Assembly: GCA_900660155.1 (NCBI GenBank)
Contig: CABFPE010000742.1
Coordinates: forward strand, 256,779 to 286,535
DNA: 29,757 bases
Reading direction: 5' to 3'
Origin: Hofstenia miamia
Lineage: Eukaryota > Xenacoelomorpha > Acoela > Hofsteniidae
A program made the translations under genes and the position numbers. The first letter of the stretch is position 1; each line of letters opens with the position of its first letter. Of this stretch, positions 1 through 10,253 are shown piece after piece. The notes beneath the pieces are model-generated. The model worked only from the letters and a program-made list of their open reading frames with translations, ran no database searches and was not told where the DNA came from.

Positions 1-137
1 ATAAGTTGCAGCAGTAACAAAATATATGGTTGTTCCAATAATTGTACCTGATTTATCAGAGGGGATGGATATTTCCTAATTATTCAGTCACCTTTGATTA
101 GACGCAAATTGGCTAGTTTGTACTTTTCTTTTGTGAG

Positions 138-353
138 ATATTATTCAGTTTAAATGAAATTCAGTTGGCTTGTTCAGCACTGCCTAGAAAAGCTACATGC
201 GTTCTTAGAGCAATAGAATTGATGGGCCAAATTATGGGTTGCTGNATATTATTCAGTTTAAATGAAATTCAGTTGGTTTGTTCAGCACTATCTAGAACAG
301 CTACATGCGTTCTTAGAGTAATAGAATCTATGGGCCAAATTCTGGGTTGCTGT
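138..353. repeat. Two tandem copies of a 108-bp unit
   Basis: Both copies begin ATATTATTCAGTTTAAATG (138 and 246) and run in step for 108 bases with about ten differences. The first copy ends on a single N at 245, exactly at the junction. Because 108 is divisible by three, an open frame runs through both copies, but no known protein is recognisable. The N at the junction suggests two contig ends or haplotypes joined without being merged, rather than a biological duplication. Confidence 0.85.
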
Positions 354-650
354 AGGAAGCGTTTTGCAAATAAATTAAAATTCGATTATCTACTTCAGAA
401 AATATTCCATGTTCCACTTCTATTTTAAATGAATGTGTCAACATTATTGTTAATAAAGATACTGAATTTTCTTTCTAATTGCATAAAAACGGATTTTTCA
501 ATTTGCATGCAAGACATCATAGTCTGCATTTAGTTGGACCCAATAAACTTTGTGCCATTCATAATGTATGCAATAAATAATTGTAGTTTTGAAATTCTAT
601 GAAAAATGAAATATTAATAAAAACATATCTACATGTCTTCAACACACAAT
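354..650. other. AT-rich stretch, nothing recognised
   Basis: No coding pattern, RNA gene or repeat could be supported. Many AATAAA-like words occur but are expected at this base composition. Confidence 0.5.
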
Positions 651-2723
651 TAAGATAAGATAAATAAGATATTCTTTATTCAGATAAATAATAACAATTA
701 CAAACCGGTAATTTATCTGAATTGCGTAATCAAATACACAAACATACATACAAAAACATACAATAGGATAAGGCTCTATATACAATAAATCTACGAGGCT
801 AGAGATAAATTACTATAAGGATTTCAAGAACGAGATGTATAATCGTTATTGCAGAACTTGTATCCTAGCCATGCTTTACCCAATATATATATATATATTT
901 GTTTAAGAAAAATATTAGTATGCTTCTTAAAAGCTTGCATTTTTTCAATNTGCGAAATCAAATACACAAACATACATACAAAAACATACAATAGGATAAG
1001 GCTCTATATACAATAAATTACTATAAGGATTTCAAGAACGAGATGTATAATCGTTATTGCAGAACTTGTATCCTAGCCATGCTTTACCCAATATATATAT
1101 ATTTGTTTAAGAAAAATATTAGTATGCTTCCTAAAAGCTTGCATTTTTTCAATGTTCTTTATCTTTTTAGGTAATGAGTTCCATGTTCGAATAGCGGTAT
1201 TAAAGAATGATTTTTTCAAGACCTTTTTTCTCTACTTAATGCAGGTAAAGTGTTTTGATCTGGGATTCTGCATATTCATAAATCCAGGCATTGAAATGAT
1301 ATTATAAGGTGGTAATTTTCTGATGAGCTTAAAAATGTTAACATTGTGTTCAATATGATTAGTTGTCTTGGGAAAAGGATAGACCTAGAAATATACTGCC
1401 TAGTTCTGAAAGAATTTATCTTTAAACCTTTAGGGCCCATTTTAATTAAATACCAAGTTTTCTATATAAAACATCTTTTAGATCAGTAAATAATATATTT
1501 GCATAAGTTAGGTGACTCATTAAAATGAATGGAAAATTTGAATTATTGCACAGGCTGGTAGTTGCTTTACTATCATTGACATACTTTTTATACCTATTGA
1601 AAATTTTCGGACTATTGCATTAATGTGTACTCCAAAATATTTGAAGTCCACAGTTGGAACCTCAATATTATTAAGATTAAGGGTTGATGCTTTAACATCA
1701 CAATTTGTCGTAGAGCGTTGCAAAATACAAAATTGTTTTAATTTCATTTATAAGCACCTTATGCATGTTGAAGTACGTTGCAATTATGTGCTGCAGACTC
1801 AATTGCTAAATGGATTTATTATCTTTGAATATACAGGTATCATCGTATCTTGAATCAAATTGCAATCCGTTATCGTATGCATATTGTTTACAAATATACT
1901 AAAAAGAAGGGACTTAAAATTGTCCATCATTTACTTTAGTTCTCTGTAATCTATGTTTCAAATAACTAGTTATCAAATTTTTGCTATTGTTCGAAAATTC
2001 TATGCACGATAATTTTTTACTAGTATGATATGATCAATAAAATCAAAAGCTTTAGAAAGATCTATGCAAGCAATAGATACGAATTTATTTGCGTCCAGTA
2101 ATGATCTCTATTTTTCTGTAGCATTTAATAGAGCAGCAGTAGTTGAAAAATGTTTACGAAATCCAAATTGAGTGTTTAATAGTAGGTTGTACCTATTGAG
2201 ATGCTTGAATATTTGGTCATGTAATAATCGCTCAAATACTTTGCTTTTTGGTGAAGTAATTGAAGTTCCCCAATAATTTTTTTGCATGGGACAAATCGTT
2301 TTTTTTAAAATAGGAGAAAATTGAGCAAGTTTTAAATAATCCGGAAAAGTTAATTACTTTTATGCATTCGTTAAATATATAATTAAGGCGACTGGCTATA
2401 ATACCTGCAGTGATTTTAAGTGCCCAAGAAGAAATTATAGGAGGCCAACTTGATTTGTTGCCATTAAGCTTGAGAAGTAGCTTTTAAGGTTTCAATACTT
2501 GTTGCAAAGCGAAAAGAAGCTTCGTGGTTAAAGAAATTTGGTGGTTTACTTTTATGCTTAACNCGTTTTCAATGTTATGGACATTTCTAGCCGTTCTATA
2601 TGTATGAAAATTACTATGAGTTTCAGAACTTTTAAAATTCCTAATTGTGATATTCTTTTTACGAATCAATGCTTTACAACCAAGGCTTACTTTGTGGAGA
2701 TTTGGTTGAGTTGCTTTTCGCAA
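651..2723 (-). pseudogene. 5'-truncated LINE ORF2 remnant (linker, RT, C-terminal region)
   Basis: Conceptual translation of the minus strand, over several frames, gives the order of a Jockey/CR1-like LINE ORF2. A basic linker lies at about 2484-2723 (KALIRKKN, then RNFKSSETHS). Next come the RT N-terminal blocks at about 2200-2480 (LNGNKSSWPP, NECIKV, SKVFERLL), then QFGFRKHFSTTAALLNATEK at about 2110-2170 and DLSKAFDFIDH at about 2040-2065. The C-terminal block TAIRTWNSLPKKIKN is at about 1154-1210. Stops and frameshifts occur throughout and the endonuclease is missing, so it is a dead 5'-truncated copy. An (AAGAT)-like run at 651-671 lies where a simple-repeat 3' tail would be expected. 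The C-terminal/3' part is duplicated (723-1153). Clade placement is an inference from these blocks only. Confidence 0.8.
723..1153. repeat. Tandem duplication inside the LINE 3' end
   Basis: Copy A (723-949) and copy B (951-1153) are nearly identical. Copy B lacks about 20 bases containing CTACGAGGCTAGAGATA and has a TA run shorter by 4 bases. A single N at 950 is the exact junction, as in the 108-bp duplication upstream. It is probably an unmerged contig overlap or two alleles placed in series. Confidence 0.9.
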
Positions 2724-2865
2724 TTGAATTAATCATAATTTTCTTTTCTGGGCAAAATTTGTTGAGATAAAATTAAAAAATTTCAAAAATATTTGTCAAC
2801 ATAGTAGTTAAATTAAAATAACAAATGCTTTATTTTACAATTTTTAAAAACAAATCTATGTATAT

Positions 2866-2894
2866 ACAATACATACAATACAATACAATAAATA
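2866..2894. repeat. (ACAAT)n short tandem repeat, probable retroelement 3' tail
   Basis: The run ACAATACATACAATACAATA is a pentanucleotide repeat just past the 3' side of the minus-strand RT remnant. Many non-LTR elements end in short tandem repeats instead of poly(A). Its position fits this, but a chance microsatellite cannot be excluded. Confidence 0.6.
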
Positions 2895-2920
2895 TTTAGT
2901 AATCCGAATTATAGATCAAA

Positions 2921-4617
2921 TTACAAATCATTTTCTTTAAATGAAAGACTTGAATTGACAATATTTGTATTTTGTATTGAGAAAGTGGCATTGTTCATCT
3001 TCAGGTTAAGTTTGTTTGATGGAAGAACATTAAGCCATGCTCCAGCTAAATTGCCTTGAATTTGCTGAAACCTTGCAAGATCTTTTTCAGACAAATGTCT
3101 CACTAGGAACTCTCTAGTTGTTTGAACACAGGAAAAGACCAATTTCTTTTAATAGTAGAAGCTTGTCCATCTGGAGTTTGCGAATTATTAGACAGCTTTA
3201 ATCACAAATCCAAAGCATGTGCTTCTTCAATCGTAGGGAGACATCCAGGAGCAATCTTTACCATCAAGTTTTCACATTCGGCCACAAATGCAAGAATACA
3301 ACTGAATGCCAAAATATGGGTTAAAGGTATTCCTAAGCCACCAAAGGAAACCGGTAGACAAGCGTGTACAGTTGCATTTTCGGATAAATTGACGTTGGTA
3401 ATACGTTCAAGCAGACTGTTGATAAGAGCATCATACTTCTCAAGATGGTTAAATGCAAGATTGTTGATGAGCAACGAAGACCGTACAATAACTTTGGTAT
3501 TCCCCAATACATTCTTCAGCAAGAAAAGAGCAGTATGAGCATCTAGATTTACTAATTTCTCTGCGAGACGTTCCAGCTCATTGTATTTTGTCTGCAGAAA
3601 CTTCAAAGTAGCATCTGATCCAATACCTGCACCAAGAACAACTAACTCACTTAAGGGAGTTATGCAAATGCCAGGACAAACTTCATTTAACATGTATTTG
3701 ATTGAAGATCGTTTTTCCAATGAAGGATTTCCAAGAAACATTAATTCACACTTTAAAGGATTCACCTGTTATTTCAGGAAGTTTATCACCAACAATGTAT
3801 AGAAAATGCTGCCTGTCGATCGTGTTGAAGGCGTTTTTAAAATCAATTTTAACAAAAATGTGATCGTCAGATATTTTGGAGCTTTGTATATAGCAATGAG
3901 TAGCTTGCACCACGGCTTTGGCACCACATGGCGTAGCATAACCTAACCACCTTTGACCATATGAAGTTGTTCTCTTCATTTGAAATGATCTAACCACAAC
4001 TTTGCCACACAGCCGCCAAAGAGTCTCGCCAATTGCAATTGGTCTCAACTTGCCATTTTTTTCTGAAGAGCAAACAGGTTTGCACCAAAGAAGACTGGAC
4101 GGATGCAATTAGGAATTTTGCCTGCAATTACCAAATTAACCAACTGGGTAAGACATTCTACAAATTCCATTGCACTCCGTACTGAGATCATGGAGAACCT
4201 GTGGGCGAAGACCATCTGGACCACCAGCTGAACCTGGCTGAAATGAACGAATTGCATCCAAAATCTTTTTTTTGAGCTGATAGAAACAGGAGATGAATTC
4301 ATTGATTGAGTATTTGGCAACTGACTAGTAGGATGAAGATTCTTAATTTGTTCAACCACTTCAGGTTGCTAGTTACTGCTGGACAGATGGATGGCACCCT
4401 TGACATCAGCATCATCAACCTTACCCTGTATAATATCTATGCTATCACGGTTAGTCGACTTAGAAGAATGATGAAAATCGTGTGGATGAAATTCAGAAAC
4501 AACTTTCATACTATACGTGCTTATGAGCTTCTTGATGGAAGATGCAAGTTGTGGAAGTTTCTTCGAATTCTGCCTTGCTTTTAAGCAGAAAGTTGGAATG
4601 CATACAAAAACGCCCAA
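2921..4617 (-). pseudogene. Decayed non-LTR-type reverse transcriptase with palm deletion
   Basis: The reading frame changes several times, but the order of blocks is that of an RT-containing retroelement protein family widespread in invertebrates. From the N-terminal side: KVDDADVKGAIHLSSSN (about 4400), PGSAGGPDGLRPQVLHDL (about 4182-4235), KNGKLRPIAIGETLWRLCGK (about 3990-4060), LGYATPCGAKAVVQATHCYI and FVKIDFKNAFNTIDRQHFL (3800-3950). Further on come NPLKCELMFLGNP (about 3727-3765), SFGGLGIP (about 3330-3350), and the C-terminal NLAGAWLNVLPSNKLNL (about 3008-3060). The aspartate of KIDFKNAF is kept. The stretch that should lie between LPEI and NPLKCEL, including the YxDD catalytic motif, is absent, and the two flanks meet at about 3760-3775. 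No zinc-finger tail is seen. It differs from the LINE at 651-2723. I do not assign a clade. Confidence 0.8.
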
Positions 4618-5504
4618 TTGTCTAAATTGTCAGGATCGTCAATGACGTTATTCAGGCAACGGATATATAGTTGTCTAAAATCAAATTAATTACTCTGGAA
4701 TTTTTAAAATCTCAGCTCACAAAAACACTCATCATTAACGAGCATGAATCTATAACACAACCTAAATAATTCAGTGTCAATCTTTATTTGCGATTCTCAA
4801 ATTGATTTATCAACAAATTTATTAAGTGTTCATAATTACATAAGTGGTGTACAGACCAACAACTTTGCTCACAATTTAATGAAGTTGTCAGTAAAAGTAG
4901 TGTTATCAACAAAGTTTTCAGAGTTAAATCGATTCTACTTTGGCAAGATAATGAGCTGACAACAAAAATTCAAGTGTGAACGTGAAAAAACTTTGTTGTG
5001 AACTTTTCAAAACAAATTCTGAATGTTATCATACAAATTCTGAGTTATAAATGAAGCGAATAATTAAATGAGCAGCTTATGCTGTAAATTTATTACTTCC
5101 CGTAGGAATACAGGGATTGCCTTTAATTAACCACTAGTGCACATGATTCATTTCTACAATAATTATGTACTTACTCATTAATAAGCATGTGGTCAATCAA
5201 TCAATAAAGAAAATTAATTGATAGAGCTCATTGAAGAAAAGCATTGTTTATGAAATGCAAGGATTGAGAGCTATAACATTAATAAGATACACAATAAAGG
5301 AGTACAGCAATTATTGCTTTTGACAATATAGAAGATAAATTAAATTCCGAAAGCCTGAAGAAACAAATATTTGCTGCTTACAATTTATTACGAACCATTA
5401 GAGGTGCATATAGTATAGTCTTTATGGTAAATAAACAAAATCATTTTACAGGCCCTAAGTTAGAATTAGAATTGTTTTTGAAAATTTTAATTGAATATGA
5501 ACAA
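4618..5504. other. AT-rich stretch without recognised gene
   Basis: No gene is supported. At about 4972-5012 there is a diverged relative of the 60-bp repeat found at 5505-5660, sharing ACTTTGTTGTGAACTTTT. The short open frame at 4774-4959 has no recognisable family. Confidence 0.5.
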
Positions 5505-5660
5505 AAGTTGTGAACAAAGTTGTAGCTCTGAATGCGATATAACTTTGTTGTGAACTTTTAATTCAAAATGTGAATAAAGTTGTAGATCTGAACACAAAAG
5601 TACTTTGTTGTGAATATTTTAATTTCCAAAAAGTTGTGAACAAATTAGTAGGTCTGAACG
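5505..5660. repeat. Short tandem repeat, period about 60 bp, about 2.5 copies
   Basis: The word GTGAAC/TAAAGTTGTAGNTCTGAA recurs at about 5510, 5570 and, diverged, 5636. The first two are spaced exactly 60 bases and the third about 66. Each unit also holds ACTTTGTTGTGAA. No coding potential is evident. A related stretch 500 bases upstream suggests local spread or a shared parent element. Confidence 0.7.
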
Positions 5661-7010
5661 TTACTTTCGAATGAACAAAAGATTTAGTATAAATAATGAT
5701 CAAGAGAATTTTCTTTTAGATGTTTAATCTTATTGAATGAATTATCACTGGTGTTAAATCTGAAACAAATTAAACACCTTTTATAAAATAAGTAAATTAT
5801 ATGGAGGATTGATAATAAGCTGTATTTTTAGTTTATAGTTTTATATATTATGTCATCAAACTTGTTTGACTCATACAAAAAAATGTTGAAGTCATTTATT
5901 CATTCATTTAGAATGTCAAATTTTTTGGCTGGAAATTTGACATCAGAAGTAACCAAAACTCCTAAAAAGTTTAAAGTTTATTGGACAAAATTGGCATCAT
6001 TCTCAACACATAATAAACAATTTTTAGCAGAATATTTAAAAAACGCATTTATAATTGACAATGAAATTTTATCAAATAATTAATTTGGACTTCAAATCAA
6101 ATTCAGCACATTTGATGTAATTTTATTAATAACAGAAAAGATTAAACTTTAATCACAATTTGTTCAGTGGGTGCTTTACTTGATCAAATTAAAATACTCA
6201 ATCCAATGAATATTGATAAGTTTACAAGATTTTATTATCAAGGCAATAAATTTCAAAACAATAAAATTGATCATATTTTGCTGACTATGCTATTAAAAAT
6301 TTCAGCATAGCTTCAAAAACGGTGTTAGGAGCCATTCAATTATTATTAGCAAAATTCTGCTTTGAATTAAATGTATATTTAGTTTCAACTGAATACATGG
6401 TTTTGTAAAAAAAAATCTATTTGAGAACAATGTTTATTATATATTTCAAAATAACAGTAAAATTGTAGATCAATCCCTGAGTAAGGTTATAGTAAGTCCT
6501 TCAAGTTACAATTGCACAATACAGATTTAAAGTTTATCAACGCCACTTCCAATCTCCACTTTTTCGATATGTAGATGAATGATAGAAGAATAATACCAAC
6601 TGACAAGAACAAATCAACCTCAATCTTCTAAAAACAACACATTGGCAAGCTTACTTAGGTGTTTTGTGACATGTTAAAGGTATTGTCATTAAACCAAATT
6701 CGTAGCGATAACAGGCGGCATATAATTAAGCACAGCAACTTATAAAACAACGAAGCATTAAGAAATTATATCGAACTTGTGGAATAGGAACACAAGGACA
6801 AAATGATATAGGGTTCGCCTTAATCATGTTTATTTTTGCATAGATGGTTTGGCTTAGAGCTAAATTTCACATCACTACAACAGTTTTCTAAACTAAAATA
6901 ACACCCCTTCAGCGAAGGTGTAGAAAAGTGCTACTTAGAAGCACACGTAAAAACGATAAGAAATGAAATAAAATATATAAAAAATGGTCAATGTAGACCA
7001 ATAGTTTAGG
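5661..7010. other. AT-rich stretch; one unassigned 77-codon ORF
   Basis: A 77-codon plus-strand frame (5850-6083, starting MSSNLFDSYKKM) is basic at its N-terminus and has no family I recognise. A second stop-free stretch follows in another frame at about 6275-6400. This could be a decayed gene or chance in AT-rich DNA; codon evidence is too weak to decide. Nothing else is supported. Confidence 0.3.
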
Positions 7011-7018
7011 ATAATTAA
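7011..7018. repeat. Left 8-bp target-site duplication (ATAATTAA) of the hAT copy
   Basis: ATAATTAA directly precedes the left TIR and is repeated exactly at 8830-8837 directly after the right TIR. Eight-base duplications are the hallmark of hAT insertion. Confidence 0.92.
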
Positions 7019-7039
7019 TAGGGTTCGGATAATTATGCA
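7019..7039 (+). repeat. Left TIR of the hAT element
   Basis: Reads TAGGGTTCGGATAATTATGC at the outer end; its reverse complement is at 8809-8829 with one mismatch. It fits the YAGGG start common in hAT ends. Confidence 0.92.
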
Positions 7040-7257
7040 CTAAAAATCACGCAAATATGCATGAAAATACTACGTTAAAATTGCCTGAATATGCAATTAA
7101 ATATGCACTTACAGAAAATAGCTTATTCTATAACCATGTACCATAGGTACTTGTTATAACAAAAATACCGAACTTCCAAGTATTTTAATACGTGTAATTA
7201 AAACGTGAAGAGTGTCAATATCTACAAATCAGAGTTGCACTTTATAACAATGTGATG

Positions 7258-8620
7258 TCACAGACTTTGAAAATTGAATTTACGTCTATTGTCAAATAAA
7301 ATATTTTTGTATTCAGAAAATACTCGTTCAATGTCACATGATACCACAGGTGCATCTTTGAGACGCATTAAGTCTGAAAGTTTGAATACCTCAAGACTTT
7401 CGTCTATCTCAGCAGCTCCTGAAAGAATGGCAGAAATAAGCTTCAACTTACCATAGCCTTCATTTTTCTATTATTTCCAGATCAGTATTTTTCAATTTAT
7501 TCTTTATTCCTTCTATTACTTCAAGACTTTCATTTAGTGGTAATCCTCTTTGCTCAAGCTTCAAAATTGCTTTTTAAATGCAAGAATAATTTGTAGAAAT
7601 ATGCACTAGAGACTCACGATTTCTTTCCAAGTTGAATAGATACTGACCACGACGAGTACAAGCGGCATCTCCAGCATCTAAACTATCGATCACAGTTTTA
7701 ATTGCTTCAAACTGCTCGGCATAATAAATGACGGCATCAATCCATTAACCCCATCGCGTGACAACAACAAATGGTAGAAGGGGTATGTTGGCTGCCAACT
7801 GCGTAAATTTTTCCCGTCTGCATGGAGCTTTGGTGAATATTTTCTTGACGTTAGCAATTAAATCATTGACATCAGGGTATTTTGACCTTATGAGCTCTGA
7901 TACTTGATGTAGGCCCTGACAAACACATGTAACGTGAATCATTTTCGGATAAATTCGTAATCCATTCATGGCCTTACACATATACGGAGCAGCACATGTG
8001 CAGACTAAAAGAATGCTTTAATACAAAACATTCGAAGGCCACCGTAATGTCACAGAGTTATTGAAGAAGGTCGCGATTGTTGAATGGTTAACCTTTTCAA
8101 GAACATCAACCATTAGAAGATATCTGTTACTTTCTCCAAATATTCCGAAAACAAAGTTTACAATACAGCACTGTTTGACATCAGTCATTTCATCCAAAGA
8201 AACCCATATGAACTTTTAGTTTGCTTTTTGTCGTATTTTCTCTAACATTTCCTGATGCAAGACTGCCACATAGTTCTTCATCAATGTTGATTCATCTGGG
8301 ATATCTTTACCTGTCTGAGTACCTTATTTTGCAGTTTGCCAAGAGGTATATTGGCTGCAATGAAGGCCTGGCACAAGTCTGAATTGAAAACCAAGCGACT
8401 GGGTCCAGGTTGTAGAGATGTGAGAAGGCTTTGCTGTGGAGTTCCATTGCGCAATTTTTGTAGGTGATTGTGTTTCGCGGTTTGGAGATGCTGTGTCTGT
8501 GTAACTTGAAACTTTTTATCAGCAGTTATGTTCGTCTCACAGTATTTGCAGAATAATACATGTCCATCTCTAGCAAATTCCTTGTAATCATTCGTGTATT
8601 GTCAAAAACTGTTATTTTTG
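7258..8620 (-). pseudogene. hAT transposase (BED finger plus hAT dimerisation domain), broken
   Basis: Translation from the right-hand side gives an N-terminal BED-type zinc finger (about 8470-8590): FCKYC, then HLQTAKH, the C-x2-C...H-x5-H ligand set. It is followed by GTPQQSLLTS and AFIAANIPLGKLQN. The core follows with DESTLMKNYV (about 8270-8300), WVSLDEMTD (8181-8205), VNHSTIATFF, CAAPYMCKA, YPKMIHVTC and ANVKKIF, then WIDAVIYYAEQFEAIKTVID (about 7690-7740). The hAT C-terminal dimerisation block at 7258-7370 reads APVVSCDIERVFSEYKNILF then DNRR. The first acidic catalytic site (DEMTD) is kept. Where family members usually have an aspartate before AAPYM, this copy has cysteine. Several stops (for example just after TRWG near 7745) and small frameshifts break the frame. 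The mobile protein would excise and insert the element in the nucleus; this copy cannot. Confidence 0.9.
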
Positions 8621-8808
8621 TCGACACTAATACTTCGTAATATGACAAATTCTCATTTTCAATGTTAATCATCAGCATGACTCATTCCAATCATTCTTCT
8701 GATTGGATGAACCACAGAGGTCGGATTCATCGCGAATATTTTTTGGAAATATGCATTTAAGGAAAATGCGTCAAAAAATTTTGAAAATATGCATTTGCAT
8801 ATGCAATA

Positions 8809-8829
8809 TGCATAATTATCCAAACCCTA
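8809..8829 (-). repeat. Right TIR of the hAT element
   Basis: TGCATAATTATCCAAACCCT then A is the reverse complement of the left TIR with one mismatch; ATAATTAA follows at 8830-8837. Confidence 0.92.
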
Positions 8830-8837
8830 ATAATTAA
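8830..8837. repeat. Right 8-bp target-site duplication (ATAATTAA)
   Basis: Exact copy of 7011-7018. Confidence 0.92.
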
Positions 8838-9249
8838 TAATATTCGTAAAGCGCGCGTTAACACGCAATAGCATGTTGCAAATATTTAATGTATAAATGT
8901 AGTTATATATATATAAAAGATACTTGACTTCAAAATTACTAAATATAAAAGCCTATTAACGAAAATATGTAAATTTTCAACTCAAAACTAATAAAATATA
9001 TTTTCGGTAAACCCAACTTTAAAGCGGAATAAAATGTTTTTTATAATTATAAACATAAAGCAAAGTAACAAAATAGTTTTACATGATTAATTAAATTCGT
9101 AGCACGTGGTATACAGCGATTGCACACGTTAGATATTTAAGCACGATATCATAAAACTAAGAAGGAATAAAAAATCAATATCTATTAGAAAATTACAGGA
9201 TATAAAGGTATATTTATGTAATTTTTTTAGTTTAATACTCGAACTGTTA
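8838..9249. other. AT-rich stretch, nothing recognised
   Basis: No gene, RNA or repeat could be supported in either strand. Confidence 0.5.
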
Positions 9250-9560
9250 TAAAAAAATTACATAAAGTAGATTTTGGGATCAAAATTGACCCCAATGCAG
9301 AACATAACTAGGGCACCAAAAAATTTTTTTCTACATGATATACAATGAACAGTAGATAATAGGTGGTCTTTGCATCGAAAATTACTACATACTTTGCAAA
9401 TGAATGACACTTTTTGCTATTTGAACTACATAAAATATACCCGCCTTTCTTTGTTTCCTGGAATATGTACTTGTGGGTGCTTTCTGAATACTACTTTCTG
9501 GAGGAAATTTCAATGAAGTTTATAACATACTGCCATGCCAAGGCAGACCGACGTATATGC
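9250..9560 (-). pseudogene. Possible piggyBac-like transposase C-terminal remnant
   Basis: On the minus strand, 9332-9405 reads ICKVCSNFRCKDH followed after five residues by CISC. The resulting C-x2-C-x4-C-x2-H-x6-C-x2-C spacing resembles the cysteine-rich C-terminal finger of some piggyBac transposases. Just downstream, GGGGTCAATTTTGATCCC (minus strand, about 9286-9303) is an imperfect palindrome of a kind seen near piggyBac ends. Stops interrupt the frame and no catalytic domain or TTAA-flanked terminus was found. It could instead be a fragment of another zinc-finger protein or chance. Confidence 0.25.
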
Positions 9561-10212
9561 AATTTTTTAATATTTGATGCTCTTTTATGCAATGGAATTC
9601 CATACCCATTCTGAATCGAGTGTCAAAGTCAGGAAAACTTATATGCACTGCAAGTATAATATTTAACTGTGGTTATGTAATAACAGTCGAGTTTTAATCG
9701 ATTAAATTTATCGCTCTAAAAATGGTGAAAATTGATGAAACCAAAAAAAGAAAAGTTTATCGTAGAACTATTCGGCGAGGAACGAATTGTATTTAAACTG
9801 TGTTGGTAGCATAAAAACTCACGGAGCTATAGGTCTCCAAATATAGTATACCCTATTAATAATAATCGAATATTCCGAAAGTGCTGAAGTTAACACTTTC
9901 TAATGGTCGATGCGATGGAACTTATTTGAAAAATCCAAAAAATGAAAAAAGTTTCACATGGAACTAGTTAGCGCGTGCATTTTGCTATGTAACCCTAGTC
10001 TATTAGGTCAAAACTAGTAGAGAAATAGCATTCCGAAATGCGCCAGTTGATAAAATCGAAAAGCAATAAAGAATTTATAATAATAAAGATTTAATGACGC
10101 AAAGAGAATAGTAATTAAAAATATAATAGAAACATTGTAATATAGAAATAATGCGCTCTAAAGAATGGTGAAAACAGCTAAAGAATTGAATGGGAATTGG
10201 CAAAGTACTGGC

Positions 10213-10216
<4 letters not shown>
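9561..10216. other. AT-rich stretch, nothing recognised
   Basis: Short open frames only; none resembles a known family. Confidence 0.5.

Positions 10217-10252
<36 letters not shown>
10217..10252. repeat. (TA)n microsatellite
   Basis: About 18 uninterrupted TA units. Confidence 0.95.

Positions 10253-10253
<1 letters not shown>

Larger units (their letters stand above)
7019..8829 (-). mobile_element. Complete hAT DNA transposon copy, 1,811 bp, inactivated
   Basis: Both ends carry the TIR TAGGGTTYGGATAATTATGC with one mismatch (C or T at the eighth base), and exact 8-bp duplications flank it. The termini are rich in the subterminal word AATATGCA or TGCATATT: at least three copies within about 75 bases at the left and several at the right. 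Such words are plausible transposase-binding sites, an inference from other hAT elements. One transposase reading frame on the minus strand fills most of the interior. Because both ends are kept, this is a genuine insertion with known borders, although the coding region has stops and frameshifts. Confidence 0.93.

Noticed and set aside
165..428. An 87-codon ORF with internal repeats resembling a repeat protein
   Set aside because: It is produced by the 108-bp tandem duplication joined at a single N; no family is recognisable.
3122..3538. A 138-codon plus-strand ORF
   Set aside because: It is the antisense shadow of the RT element, whose minus-strand translation shows family motifs.
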